Assembly: GCF_024362345.1 (NCBI RefSeq)
Contig: NZ_CP101505.1
Span: forward strand, 578,001 to 642,000
Length of the DNA stretch: 64,000 bases
Direction: 5' to 3'
From: Polaribacter dokdonensis
GTDB lineage: Bacteria > Bacteroidota > Bacteroidia > Flavobacteriales > Flavobacteriaceae
Shown here: in pieces, positions 8,899-18,138 of the stretch
Position numbering within the stretch: the first letter of the stretch is position 1
Layout: every line of letters begins with the position of its first letter
The notes under the pieces: model-generated
The model's input: the letters and a program-made list of their open reading frames with translations, nothing else
What the model was told of the DNA's origin: nothing
The model's database searches: none
Made by a program: the position numbers and the translations under genes

Positions 8899-9189
8899 TT
8901 ATTCTAAATGAGTTTTTACCAAATTGGTAAGCTCATTTAATTTTTGCATTTCTTCTTTATTTGTATCGTTTTTATTTAAAGATAATATTTCTAATTTGGA
9001 TGCAAATTGCAAAGCAGACATGGCTAAAACATCTTGTTTATCGCTCACAGCATAGTTTTGCTCATACATGGCAATTAGTTTATTTATTGCATTTGCAGCT
9101 TTACGCATACCTTCTTCTTCTTTAGTGTTATTAACACTTAAAGGGTATGTTCTACCAGCAATTACAATATTAATCTTTAATTTACTCAC
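8899..9189 (-). CDS. zapA: cell division protein ZapA
   Basis: FtsZ-associated protein that bundles protofilaments at the Z-ring. From the GTG at 9189 it is 96 residues beginning MSKLKINIVIAGRTYPL, the conserved ZapA N-terminal strand, with the EEEGMRKAANAINKLI helix and a C-terminal coiled coil. A longer frame from an upstream ATG would overlap the preceding gene and add unconserved residues, so I prefer GTG. It follows a small coiled-coil gene by 13 bases and precedes the 6S-type RNA. Confidence 0.88.
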   Translation of the reverse strand: MSKLKINIVIAGRTYPLSVNNTKEEEGMRKAANAINKLIAMYEQNYAVSDKQDVLAMSALQFASKLEILSLNKNDTNKEEMQKLNELTNLVKTHLE

Positions 9190-9202
9190 AATGTAAAGAA
9201 CT

Positions 9203-9493
9203 TTATTCTTGAAGCTGGGTAATACATTTATCAATTTCTTTGATTAATGAATTAATTTTCAGCTTTGTATCTTTTGTATTTGAACTACTGCCTTCAATAG
9301 TTTTTGCAATTTTTAAAGATTCAAATTCTTTTTTTTGAATGTCTAAAACCTGCTCTTTTTCTAAAAGTTCTTTTTGCAATGAAGTATTGTTTTGAAGCAA
9401 GATTTCGTTTTCTCTCTTTAAAAACTCATAATTAGAAAGCAGGTTTTGCAACGATTTTTCTAGTAAATGAATTGCTTCTAGTGTGTTACTCAT
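9203..9493 (-). CDS. small coiled-coil protein upstream of zapA
   Basis: A 96-residue, strongly helical protein with heptad-like spacing of Leu and Ile from about residue 5 to 70 (LEKSLQNLLSNYEFLKREN and onward), no signal peptide and no membrane segment. It is the first gene of the unit with zapA. Size, coiled-coil content and position suggest a ZapB-like or ZapA-partner division protein, but there is no sequence signature to prove it. Confidence 0.65.
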   Translation of the reverse strand: MSNTLEAIHLLEKSLQNLLSNYEFLKRENEILLQNNTSLQKELLEKEQVLDIQKKEFESLKIAKTIEGSSSNTKDTKLKINSLIKEIDKCITQLQE

Positions 9494-9639
9494 TTTGGAC
9501 TTTAGAATAAACTATCTCTACAAAGTTAGCATTCTGTTTTAAATATTACAACATTTAATCGCTTTTTTAATAACCTAATGATAATAAACCTTTTACCTAC
9601 ACAATCATTTTTGTTATTTTTACGTAAAAATATTGTCAT

Positions 9640-11343
9640 TTGAAAAGAATAGTAATTTTTGCATTTTTAGTAATGCAATGTGTCTGTTATGCACAGAAAG
9701 AGTATCCTCAAAATTATTTTAGAAATCCATTAGACATCCCTACTTATTTGGGAGGATCGTTTGGAGAGTTAAGAAGCAATCATTTTCATGCTGGTTTAGA
9801 CATTAAAACTCAAGGAAAAGAAGGTTTAAAAGTTTATGCAGCTGCAGATGGCTTTGTTTCTAGAATTAAGGTGCAACAATTTGGTTATGGTAAAGCAATA
9901 TACATTACACATCCAAATGGATATACCACTGTTTATGGACATTTAAGTAAGTTTAATGATGAAATAGATACTTACGTAAAATCTATTCAGTACAAAAAGG
10001 AAAATTACGCTACTGGTAATTTATATTTTAAAGAAGATCAATTTCCTGTATCTAAAGGAGAAGTAATTGCTTTTTCTGGAGATACAGGTGGTTCAGGTGG
10101 TCCTCATTTACACTATGAAATTAGAAATACTGCCACTGAAAACATTATAAATCCACTATTTTTTGGATTAAAAGTTAAAGATGATATTCCACCTATTGTG
10201 CAAGCTATTAAAGGTTATTCTCTTAGTTCTGATGCAAGAATAAATCAACAGAGAAAGAGTTTTCAAATTCCCATTAAAAAAATAAGCGAAAGCAATTATG
10301 TTGCAGATAGAATCGCTGCAAGTGGATTAATTGGTTTTGGAGTGAGTGTCTTTGATCGATTTAATGGAGCATCCAATAAAAATGGAATTTATAGTTTAGA
10401 AATGAAAGTAAATGGTAAGCGTTATTATTATCATGATGTAGAAACTTTCGCTTTTTCTGAAAGTAAATTTATTAATCTTCATATAGATTATGAACACTAT
10501 AAACGCTACAAACGTAAATACCAAAGGACATATAAGCTTACACCCAATAAACTATCTACTTATGAAGAATTGATTAATAATGGAAGAATAAATGTAAAAG
10601 ATGGTTTTAATTACATTGTAGAAATTATTGCAAAAGATTTTGAAGGGAACTCTAGCACTGTTAAAATTCCTGTAGCAGGTAAATCAAGCAATGCAATTTT
10701 TGATGAAAAACCAGATACAACAGCTTATTATATAGAAGCAAACAAGTTTAATAAGTTTCTTTTAGAAAAAGTAACTGTAGCTTTCCCTAAGAATTCATTT
10801 TACGAAAACTTATATTTAGATTTTGAAATGGAAAATGATGTGGTTAAAATTCATAATGCCACAGTTCCTTTAGATAAGAATTTTACTTTAACATTTGATG
10901 TTTCTGAGTATGATGAAGCAGAAAAACAACAACTATACATTGCCAGTTTGGCTTATCCAAAATATCCCAGATATCAATTTACACGTAAAAAGGATAGTAC
11001 ATTTTTTACAACAAGTAAAACTTTAGGTAATTACGCACTACTTACTGACAAACAAAAACCTAGCATTAAAATATTATACTTTAAAGACCAACAATGGATA
11101 ACCAATTCTAAAACCATTAAAGTAAAAATAAATGATGTAGGTTCAGGTATTAAAAACTGGAGAGCCACTATTGATGGTGAATGGGTTTTGATGCAATACA
11201 ATCATAAAAAACGAATTTTAACCTATAATTTTAGTGATAAAAAATTGGTAGGTAGCAAACATATCTTTAAACTTGTAGTTCAAGACAATGTTGGAAATAC
11301 GAATACGCTTTCTACAACGTTCTTTAAAAAACAACTAAACTAA
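9640..11343 (+). CDS. M23 family metallopeptidase
   Basis: Exported zinc peptidase of the LytM/M23 type, likely cutting peptidoglycan cross-links in the periplasm. 567 residues from a TTG start, with a signal peptide to about residue 18. The M23 domain lies near the N-terminus: His50 and Asp54 (HFHAGLD), His101 (VYGHL), and His156/His158 (GGPHLHYE) form the complete zinc site and catalytic His. The long C-terminal part (~200-567) is beta-rich with Ig-like segments (GSGIKNWRATIDG). It is followed after 5 bases by a TonB-dependent receptor gene, so the two are probably one transcript. Confidence 0.88.
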   Translation: MKRIVIFAFLVMQCVCYAQKEYPQNYFRNPLDIPTYLGGSFGELRSNHFHAGLDIKTQGKEGLKVYAAADGFVSRIKVQQFGYGKAIYITHPNGYTTVYGHLSKFNDEIDTYVKSIQYKKENYATGNLYFKEDQFPVSKGEVIAFSGDTGGSGGPHLHYEIRNTATENIINPLFFGLKVKDDIPPIVQAIKGYSLSSDARINQQRKSFQIPIKKISESNYVADRIAASGLIGFGVSVFDRFNGASNKNGIYSLEMKVNGKRYYYHDVETFAFSESKFINLHIDYEHYKRYKRKYQRTYKLTPNKLSTYEELINNGRINVKDGFNYIVEIIAKDFEGNSSTVKIPVAGKSSNAIFDEKPDTTAYYIEANKFNKFLLEKVTVAFPKNSFYENLYLDFEMENDVVKIHNATVPLDKNFTLTFDVSEYDEAEKQQLYIASLAYPKYPRYQFTRKKDSTFFTTSKTLGNYALLTDKQKPSIKILYFKDQQWITNSKTIKVKINDVGSGIKNWRATIDGEWVLMQYNHKKRILTYNFSDKKLVGSKHIFKLVVQDNVGNTNTLSTTFFKKQLN

Positions 11344-11348
11344 AATTT

Positions 11349-13796
11349 GTGAAACAAATTCTCTTATTTCTATTTTTAATACCTAGTTTTCTGTTCGCCC
11401 AAAAAACAACCATATTAAAAGGTACAGTTAAAAATAGTCAAAAAGATGGTATAGATAAAGTTTCTGTAAAGTTTGGAAAGACAGGTACAGTAACAGATGA
11501 AAATGGGAACTACTCTATAAGAATTCCTTTAGACAAAGAGATTACCATTTTATTTAGCCATGTATCTTATGTAACATTTACAAAAAAAATTACTGCTAAG
11601 AATAGAAATATTATTCGCTTCTCACCTATTCTACTTACAAAAACAGAAAATCTAAATGAGGTTGTTGTAAAAGACAACCGAAAAGAGGCAGCAGGAATAA
11701 CCAAAATTGATATAAATAAAGCTAAAAATATTGTTGGGCCAAATGCAGGTGTAGAAAATGTTTTAATGACTTTACCAGGTGTAAATAACAATAATGAGCT
11801 TAGTACACAATATAATGTGAGAGGTGGTAATTTTGATGAAAACTTAGTATATGTAAATGGAATTCAAGTATATAGACCATTCTTAATTAGATCTGGTCAG
11901 CAGGAGGGTTTAAGTTTTATAAACTCTAATATGGTACAAAATATCGATTTTTCTGCTGGAGGTTTTCAAGCAAAATATGGAGATCGTTTATCATCTGTAT
12001 TAGATATTACTTACAGAAAACCATCAGAAACAGCTCTAGCCATAGATGCTAGTCTTTTAGGAGCAAGTGCTACCTTTGAAGGTTTATTTTTAAACAATAA
12101 ATTAAGTACTATAACAGGTGTAAGATATAGAGATAACAGTTTGTTTGTAAACAGCAAACAAATAGAAACCAACTTTAGACCTCGATTTACAGATGTACAA
12201 ACGTATTTATCTTATGAATTTTCTGATAAATTTCAACTTAGCTTTTTGGGTAATTTTTCTTTAAACAATTACAATTATCAACCTTTAACAAGAAGAACTC
12301 GTTTTGGAACTGTGGCCAATCCTTTAGAGTTAACTGTCTTTTATTCTGGACAAGAAGAAGACAAATATCTTACGCTTTTTGGAGCTTTATCTGGAGAATA
12401 TAAAGTTAGTGATTCTTTTACAATAACCACAACTGCATCTAGATACAACACTCAAGAAGAAGAACATTTTGATATTGCAGCTCAATATAATTTAGGTGAA
12501 GTTGATGCAAATATTGGTTCAGATGATTTTGGAGATGTTCAGTTTTCTCAAGGAATAGGATCTCAATTAAATCATGCAAGAAATGATTTAGATGCGTTAA
12601 TTACCAATGTTGAAGTAAAAGGAACCTTAAAACAAGGTTCAAAGCAATGGAGTTTTGGTGTTAAATATCAAAAAGAAGATATAATTGATAGAATTCGTGA
12701 ATGGGAAGTTATAGATTCTTTGGGTTTTTCTATTAGACCTCCTTTTCATTCATCAAACAACCAACCCTATGAACCTTTTGAAGGTGCAATAACTCCTTTT
12801 CAAAATATTAGAAAAGACAACAATGTTATTATTAATAGAATCACTGGATTTGCACAATTTAATCAGCGTTCTTTTTGGAACGATCATGAAGTATTTTATA
12901 ATTTAGGAATTAGAGCACATTCTTGGTCTGTGACTGGAAATGGAACAAAATCAGACAATAAAATAATAGTTAGTCCTCGTGCACAATTTGCAATTAAACC
13001 TAATTGGGATAAAGACATGCTTTTTAGAATTTCTGGAGGATTATATGCTCAACCACCTTCATACAGAGAGTTGAGAGATTTTAATGGAGATATTAATGTA
13101 AACGTAGATGCACAGAAATCATATCATTTGGTTACTGGTATGGATTACAGCTTTAATCTTTGGAATAGACCTTTTAAACTTACTTCTGAAGCCTATTATA
13201 AAAACTTAACAGATGTAAATTCATATACTATAGATAATGTTAGAATTAGATATAGAGCAGACAATGTAACTGAAGCTTATGCTTATGGATTGGATTTGCG
13301 TTTAAATGGTGAATTTGTTCCTGGCAGTGAAAGTTGGGTAAGTATTGGATATTTGAAAACAGAAGAGAATATAAATGATAGAGGTTACATAGCAAGACCT
13401 TCTGATCAAAGAGTAAAATTTGGAATATTGTTTCAAGATTATATACCTAATTTACCTGACTTAAAGGCTTATTTAAATTTGGTTTATAACACAGGTGTTC
13501 CTGGTGGTTCTCCTTCTTATTCAGATCCTTATAATTTTCAACAACGATTAAGAGATTATAGACGTGCAGATTTAGGTGTATCTTACATTTTTGTAGATGC
13601 CAATAAACAGTTTAGCTCTGGCTGGTTATCTAACTTTAAAGAATTAAGTGCTGGTTTAGAACTGTTTAATATGTTCGATATACAAAACGCAATTACCAAT
13701 ACATGGGTTAGAGATGTGTATACAAAAACGCAATTTGGAATTCCTAACTTTATGACTGGCAGGGTATTAAACTTTAAGCTAGCTATGAAGTTTTAA
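11349..13796 (+). CDS. TonB-dependent receptor with CarboxypepD_reg-like N-terminus
   Basis: An 815-residue outer-membrane protein from a GTG start, with a signal peptide ending LFAQK. Residues ~22-105 form a CarboxypepD_reg-like beta sandwich (LKGTVKNSQKDGIDKVSVKF). A plug domain follows (GVENVLMTLPGVN, YNVRGGNFDENLVYVNG), then a 22-strand-type barrel ending in Phe (NFKLAMKF). It is shorter than SusC receptors and has no susD partner, so it is probably not a polysaccharide-utilisation gene. The ligand is unknown. The neighbouring M23 peptidase gene precedes it closely. Confidence 0.88.
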   Translation: MKQILLFLFLIPSFLFAQKTTILKGTVKNSQKDGIDKVSVKFGKTGTVTDENGNYSIRIPLDKEITILFSHVSYVTFTKKITAKNRNIIRFSPILLTKTENLNEVVVKDNRKEAAGITKIDINKAKNIVGPNAGVENVLMTLPGVNNNNELSTQYNVRGGNFDENLVYVNGIQVYRPFLIRSGQQEGLSFINSNMVQNIDFSAGGFQAKYGDRLSSVLDITYRKPSETALAIDASLLGASATFEGLFLNNKLSTITGVRYRDNSLFVNSKQIETNFRPRFTDVQTYLSYEFSDKFQLSFLGNFSLNNYNYQPLTRRTRFGTVANPLELTVFYSGQEEDKYLTLFGALSGEYKVSDSFTITTTASRYNTQEEEHFDIAAQYNLGEVDANIGSDDFGDVQFSQGIGSQLNHARNDLDALITNVEVKGTLKQGSKQWSFGVKYQKEDIIDRIREWEVIDSLGFSIRPPFHSSNNQPYEPFEGAITPFQNIRKDNNVIINRITGFAQFNQRSFWNDHEVFYNLGIRAHSWSVTGNGTKSDNKIIVSPRAQFAIKPNWDKDMLFRISGGLYAQPPSYRELRDFNGDINVNVDAQKSYHLVTGMDYSFNLWNRPFKLTSEAYYKNLTDVNSYTIDNVRIRYRADNVTEAYAYGLDLRLNGEFVPGSESWVSIGYLKTEENINDRGYIARPSDQRVKFGILFQDYIPNLPDLKAYLNLVYNTGVPGGSPSYSDPYNFQQRLRDYRRADLGVSYIFVDANKQFSSGWLSNFKELSAGLELFNMFDIQNAITNTWVRDVYTKTQFGIPNFMTGRVLNFKLAMKF

Positions 13797-13797
13797 T

Positions 13798-14829
13798 TTA
13801 AAGAATCTTTTCATTATCAATTAGTGCTCCAAATTCTTTCTTATATATTCTTACTACTACTAAGAATAAACTTATTAATAAAGGGCCAAAAATCAAGCCA
13901 ATAAAACCAAATAAAGGTACACCAACAATTACTCCTATTAAAGTGATTAAAGGATGAACATTATCTAATTTTTTAAGTAAAAATAGCCTTATTATATTAT
14001 CTGTAGAACCTACTACAACCAATCCATAAATTAGAATTCCCCAGGCTCCAATATTATTACCATAAGACATGGTTAAAATAAATACAGGTAAAATACCAAT
14101 TAAAGTACCTACAAATGGTATCATAGAACCAATAGTTACTATTATAAACCAAAAGAAAGGATCACGAATTCCGAAAATTAAGAAACCAATTAAAGCAATA
14201 ATCCCTTGTGCAATAGCAACCAAAGGTATACCTAATGCATTAGAACGAACCATGGCTTGAGATTCTGTACCAATAATTTTTAAGTTCTTATTACTAATAG
14301 GAATATATGCATATAATGAATCTTTTAACTGACTTCTGTTTGTTAACATATAGTATAGAATAAAATACATTAGTCCAATAGCTATAAAAATATTAAAAGT
14401 ACTACCAGCAAAGGTTTCCAAATTACTAGAAATCCATGTAGAAACTTCTTCTGTATTAATTCTTGAACTCAAATCATAGCCATATTCACTTTCTATAACT
14501 CGTATTTTGTTCTGAACAACTTTGGCAATTTCTTCTGAATTATCTACAGCTTCACCTATTTTTTCACCCAACATAAATATAATTCCTGTTACAGGTAAAA
14601 GAATACAAATAAATGATAAAAACATGAGTAAAATCGCAGCAAGATCTGGATTCCAGTTTCTATTGATTAAAAAAACCATCCATTTTCTTAATAAAACATA
14701 GATGGTAATAGCGCCTAAAACACCTGATAAATATGGAATTAACTCCATAAATATTAAAACTGCGAAAAACAAGATTAGAAGTAATACAAATACTTGTCTA
14801 ATTATTTTTGGTGCTATAACATCACTCAT
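13798..14829 (-). CDS. AI-2E family transporter
   Basis: A 343-residue inner-membrane protein with about seven hydrophobic segments. The pattern of two or three N-terminal helices, a soluble region around residues 80-150, and a C-terminal bundle with FGIRDPFFWFIIVTIGSMIP and the GPLLISLFLVV end is that of the AI-2E transporter family (formerly UPF0118/PerM). Members have been linked to Na+/H+ antiport or autoinducer export; which applies here is not visible. The gene is convergent with the TonB receptor, with a 1-base gap. Confidence 0.85.
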   Translation of the reverse strand: MSDVIAPKIIRQVFVLLLILFFAVLIFMELIPYLSGVLGAITIYVLLRKWMVFLINRNWNPDLAAILLMFLSFICILLPVTGIIFMLGEKIGEAVDNSEEIAKVVQNKIRVIESEYGYDLSSRINTEEVSTWISSNLETFAGSTFNIFIAIGLMYFILYYMLTNRSQLKDSLYAYIPISNKNLKIIGTESQAMVRSNALGIPLVAIAQGIIALIGFLIFGIRDPFFWFIIVTIGSMIPFVGTLIGILPVFILTMSYGNNIGAWGILIYGLVVVGSTDNIIRLFLLKKLDNVHPLITLIGVIVGVPLFGFIGLIFGPLLISLFLVVVRIYKKEFGALIDNEKIL

Positions 14830-14921
14830 AGTAGCTTATTTTTATCGCAATTTAGAAATTATATAAAGTATAAAATGTAAAAATCGAATATAAAATTAAT
14901 TCATTCCGAAATTAATAAAAT

Positions 14922-15287
14922 TTACGCTTCTTCTCTGTTTACCAAATCCATAGAAAAGGCTGGGGTACATATTGCAATATATTCACATTCTTCCTCAAAA
15001 GGATTTGAATATTGTACACGAACATTTTTCTCTATTTTAATTGATTCTCCAGCACTTAAAACAATTTTCTCATCCTCTATAATAAATTGTTTTTTGCCTC
15101 TAATGATATAAGTATATTCATCAAATTGAGGTGTTTGAAAAGGCTCTTTCCATTTTGGAGGTGCTACCATATGCGCAACACTTATATCAGATTGTTTGGT
15201 GGTAGCATTTCCAAAATGTTCTTCAATTAATTTGCCATCTGTAGTTGGCACTACAAAAGGACTATTTTGAATGGTGTATTTTTTCAT
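14922..15287 (-). CDS. cupin domain protein
   Basis: A 121-residue single-domain cupin. The beta-barrel pattern is visible, with motif 1 reduced (WKEPFQTPQFDEYTYIIRGK) and motif 2 as VLSAGESIKIEKNVRVQYSNP. The usual metal-binding His pair is largely absent, so metal binding is doubtful. It is the last gene of a three-gene minus-strand set with an unknown 127-residue protein and a lipoprotein (gaps of 6-7 bases). The role may be sensing or isomerising a small molecule; no function is assigned. Confidence 0.7.
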   Translation of the reverse strand: MKKYTIQNSPFVVPTTDGKLIEEHFGNATTKQSDISVAHMVAPPKWKEPFQTPQFDEYTYIIRGKKQFIIEDEKIVLSAGESIKIEKNVRVQYSNPFEEECEYIAICTPAFSMDLVNREEA

Positions 15288-15294
15288 TTTTAAA

Positions 15295-15678
15295 TTATAT
15301 CAAATTGAATTCACCAGAAACTATTCTTTCAATTTCTGTTAAGTCATCAAAATTTTTATCAATAAAATAGGTGTTAAATGCTTTATCTATAATGGTTTGA
15401 TTAATTTTAGCTGAAGCTGTAGTTGCTAACTTTTGATTAGATCTATTCTTAGCACCAATAGCCAATCTTAACACATTTAAATCTGATAGATCACCTAATA
15501 AACAACCAATTATACCAATAGATTCGTGTTCTGAAACTGTAGTGTTTTCTAAAATTTCTCTTTCTATTGTACTAATTTCAATATCATTATCTAAATAATA
15601 TTGCAAGATTATTCTACGTTCAAATTCAGAATTTGGAAGTAAAATCGTCTTTTTCTGATTGAAAATAGAATAACTCAT
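15295..15678 (-). CDS. protein of unknown function
   Basis: A 127-residue soluble protein that I do not recognise. It is predicted mostly helical, acidic, with no signal peptide or membrane segment; the segments ESIGIIGCLLGDLSDLN and RLAIGAKNRSNQ look like core helices. It lies between the cupin and lipoprotein genes with very short gaps, so the three are probably one operon. Nothing points to an enzymatic function. Confidence 0.55.
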   Translation of the reverse strand: MSYSIFNQKKTILLPNSEFERRIILQYYLDNDIEISTIEREILENTTVSEHESIGIIGCLLGDLSDLNVLRLAIGAKNRSNQKLATTASAKINQTIIDKAFNTYFIDKNFDDLTEIERIVSGEFNLI

Positions 15679-15684
15679 ATCAAT

Positions 15685-16245
15685 TTAATGAAACCAAATA
15701 ATGAATAATTTGATTTTGGCCAAATCAGGAATTTGTTCTAGAGATACTTTTTGGTTCAAAGCAAAATCTCTAAGCCCTAATTCTTCTTTATCAATAGCTA
15801 TAGTAGCATTTAATTCATCTAAAAACAGAGTAACAGATTGTAAGGTAGTTTCTGGTCTTGCTGCATAATTTGCATTAATTTCAGAGAAAGTAGAATTTAA
15901 ATTGATACCAGATTTAGTTTTGTAACGAGAATCATGAATTTCGATGCTCTTTATGGTTGATGTACTATCTAACTGTTCTTTTGGTACAATCGTTAACAAG
16001 TGCTTCCCTCCTTTTTCGTAAATCAAATAGGTATCATCATCTTGAAAATAGTTATCACCTAAAGCACCTTCACTTAAATTTTTAACTATAGAATCGTTTT
16101 TAAAAATTTCATCTAAATCAGATACAGTTGTAGTTGTGGTTATTTCACCAACCATCCCTTTATCTAACATAAATTTGTTATTGTTGGTACAACTTGTTAT
16201 ACATAATGAAATTATTACTAGGGATAAGAAACTTCTTTTAATCAT
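15685..16245 (-). CDS. small lipoprotein
   Basis: A 186-residue protein with a lipoprotein signal peptide; the lipobox is ITSC near residue 19, followed by a flexible Asn-rich stretch. The body alternates strands and short helices (HLLTIVPKEQLDSTSTIKSIEI, KSGINLNSTFSEINANY). The latter pattern loosely resembles the DUF1131/YfeY envelope lipoproteins, but I cannot confirm it. It is first in the three-gene set and is preceded by a 20-bp palindrome. Confidence 0.6.
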   Translation of the reverse strand: MIKRSFLSLVIISLCITSCTNNNKFMLDKGMVGEITTTTTVSDLDEIFKNDSIVKNLSEGALGDNYFQDDDTYLIYEKGGKHLLTIVPKEQLDSTSTIKSIEIHDSRYKTKSGINLNSTFSEINANYAARPETTLQSVTLFLDELNATIAIDKEELGLRDFALNQKVSLEQIPDLAKIKLFIIWFH

Positions 16246-16258
16246 TCTTTTTAGTTTT

Positions 16259-16278
16259 TATTAACGTTAACGTTAATA
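16259..16278. promoter_or_regulatory. 20-bp perfect palindrome, candidate operator
   Basis: TATTAACGTTAACGTTAATA reads identically on both strands. It lies 13 bases upstream of the lipoprotein start codon and just before the end of the divergent-spaced ATPase gene. Such a long perfect palindrome suits a dimeric repressor, but no regulator gene is adjacent. Confidence 0.4.
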
Positions 16279-16289
16279 TTCTTAATTTG

Positions 16290-17843
16290 TTATTTAATTA
16301 CTTTTTTTAAAATTCCAAAAACTGCTCTTATAAAAGTAGCACTCGTTAATACCTTAACTAAAGGATCTTGTCTTGTGCTTCTTCTAGAACTTCTTTTGTA
16401 ATTTTCTTCTCTTGCTTTTTGTTTTGCTAAACGTTCTATTTCCTTTTGTCTTTCAGCATCTTCTATGGCTTTTTGCTCAGCATCATTAATATCTTTAATT
16501 TTCTGATTCAACAATTCGTAAGCACTTTCTCTATCTAAGTTATTGTTGTATTTATGAATAAGTCTAGAGTTATTGATTACTTGACTCAATTCTTGATCTG
16601 TTAAAATATCCATTCTACTCATTGGCGCTCTTAGCATGGTTCTAGCCAAAGGTGTTGGAATTCCTTTTTCATTTAAAACCGAAACAAATGCTTCTCCAAT
16701 ACCTAATTGTGTTAAGACTTCTTTGGTATCATAATAATCTGAAGTAGGATAATTTTCTGCAGCCAATTTAATTGCTTTTCTATCTTTAGCAGTAAAAGCT
16801 CTTAGTGCATGCTGAATTTTTAAACCCAATTGCGCTAAAATATCTTCTGGAACATCTTTTGGATTTTGGGTAACAAAGTATAAGCCAATACCTTTAGAAC
16901 GAATCAACTTAACAATACTTTCTATTTGATTTAATAAAGCTTTAGAAGCCTCCTCAAAAACCAAGTGAGCTTCATCTATAAAAATAACCAACTCAGGTCT
17001 TCCTGAATCTCCTTGTTCTGGAAAAGTTTCATATACTTCTGCCAATAATTGCAGCATAAATGTAGAAAACAACTTGGGTTTATCTTGTATATCTGTTAAT
17101 CTTAATACAGATATAACTCCTCTTCCATCATCATCTATTCTAGTAAGGTCTTCAACTTCAAAAGATTTTTCGCCAAAAAACAAATCTCCTCCTTGTTGTT
17201 CTATCTCAATAATTTTACGCAAAATAGCACCTGTAGAAGATGTAGAAATTCTACCATATTCTGCTTGAATAGCTTCTTTACCTTCTTGAGTTACAAATTG
17301 TAAAACCTTTTTAAAATCTTTAATATCTAAAAGAGGTAATTTATGATCATCACAATACTTAAAAATAATGGCAACAATTCCACTTTGCGTTTCTGTTAAA
17401 TCTAAAATTCTAGATAATAAAACAGGCCCAAATTCAGAAATTGTGGCACGCATTTTAGTACCATTTTGTTCTGAGATTGATAAAACTTCAATAGGAAACT
17501 TTTTAGCCTCGAATGGAAAACCTATTTTTTGATGACGTTCATCTATTTTTGGATGACCAGGACTCTCTTTGGCCAAACCAGAAAGGTCTCCTTTAATATC
17601 CATTAGCAAAACAGGAATACCTTTTTCTGATAAATTTTCTGCTAAAACTTGTAACGTTTTGGTTTTACCTGTACCTGTTGCACCTGCTATTAAACCATGT
17701 CTGTTTAAGGTTTTAAGAGGTACCTTTACGATTGCATCAGTAATAGTTTCCTCACCCAACATTGCAGCTCCAAGTGCAATAAAATCGCCTTTAGTTGTAT
17801 AGCCCTTGTTTATGTAATCAAAAAAATCCTCTCTTTGGCTCAT
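16290..17843 (-). CDS. HerA-like/DUF853 helicase-type ATPase
   Basis: A 517-residue cytosolic P-loop ATPase of the DUF853 family. Walker A is GATGTGKTKT (about residues 56-65), the DIKGDLSGLA segment follows, and Walker B is VIFIDEAHLV (~288-297), with the GLYFVTQNPKDVPEDIL sensor region. The C-terminus is a charged helix (EQKAIEDAERQKEIERLAKQ) ending in a hydrophobic tail. These proteins resemble HerA/FtsK motors, but their biological role is undefined. I start at the ATG giving MSQREDFFDY. There is no NurA nuclease or defence gene nearby, so it does not look like part of an antiphage HerA system. Confidence 0.88.
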   Translation of the reverse strand: MSQREDFFDYINKGYTTKGDFIALGAAMLGEETITDAIVKVPLKTLNRHGLIAGATGTGKTKTLQVLAENLSEKGIPVLLMDIKGDLSGLAKESPGHPKIDERHQKIGFPFEAKKFPIEVLSISEQNGTKMRATISEFGPVLLSRILDLTETQSGIVAIIFKYCDDHKLPLLDIKDFKKVLQFVTQEGKEAIQAEYGRISTSSTGAILRKIIEIEQQGGDLFFGEKSFEVEDLTRIDDDGRGVISVLRLTDIQDKPKLFSTFMLQLLAEVYETFPEQGDSGRPELVIFIDEAHLVFEEASKALLNQIESIVKLIRSKGIGLYFVTQNPKDVPEDILAQLGLKIQHALRAFTAKDRKAIKLAAENYPTSDYYDTKEVLTQLGIGEAFVSVLNEKGIPTPLARTMLRAPMSRMDILTDQELSQVINNSRLIHKYNNNLDRESAYELLNQKIKDINDAEQKAIEDAERQKEIERLAKQKAREENYKRSSRRSTRQDPLVKVLTSATFIRAVFGILKKVIK

Positions 17844-17846
17844 CAA

Positions 17847-18138
17847 AATAAATTTTGATAAAAATAAGTAAAGTTTAAGAGTAAGAAAATAAAATTGAGA
17901 CTTTGTTAAATTAAAAATTAATTTATTTAGGCACTAGATACGTTTACTTAGCTAACCAATGAAATGTATATATGCTAAAAACATCTCTATCTTTTAAATT
18001 TACTTTAATCGAAGTTGAATAAGGAAAAGAATTAAAATTTGTTTTGTCTATTACAATGCTCTTAGAATTTTCTGTATTCCCAAAACTGATTTCTTAAAAA
18101 GAAAAGGAAATACTAAAAACCTAGTTAAAATATAGTTA
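17847..18138. other. intergenic stretch without recognised content
   Basis: About 290 AT-rich bases between the HerA-like gene and the carotenoid hydroxylase gene. Both flanking genes are on the minus strand, so it should hold the promoter of the ATPase gene and the 3' untranslated end of the crtZ operon. I see no stem with a T-run, no conserved promoter box of good quality and no convincing small gene. Confidence 0.4.

Noticed and set aside
16290..17843. HerA-like gene as part of an antiphage defence island
   Set aside because: No nuclease, Sir2, NurA or other defence gene is near, and the family is the housekeeping DUF853 type.
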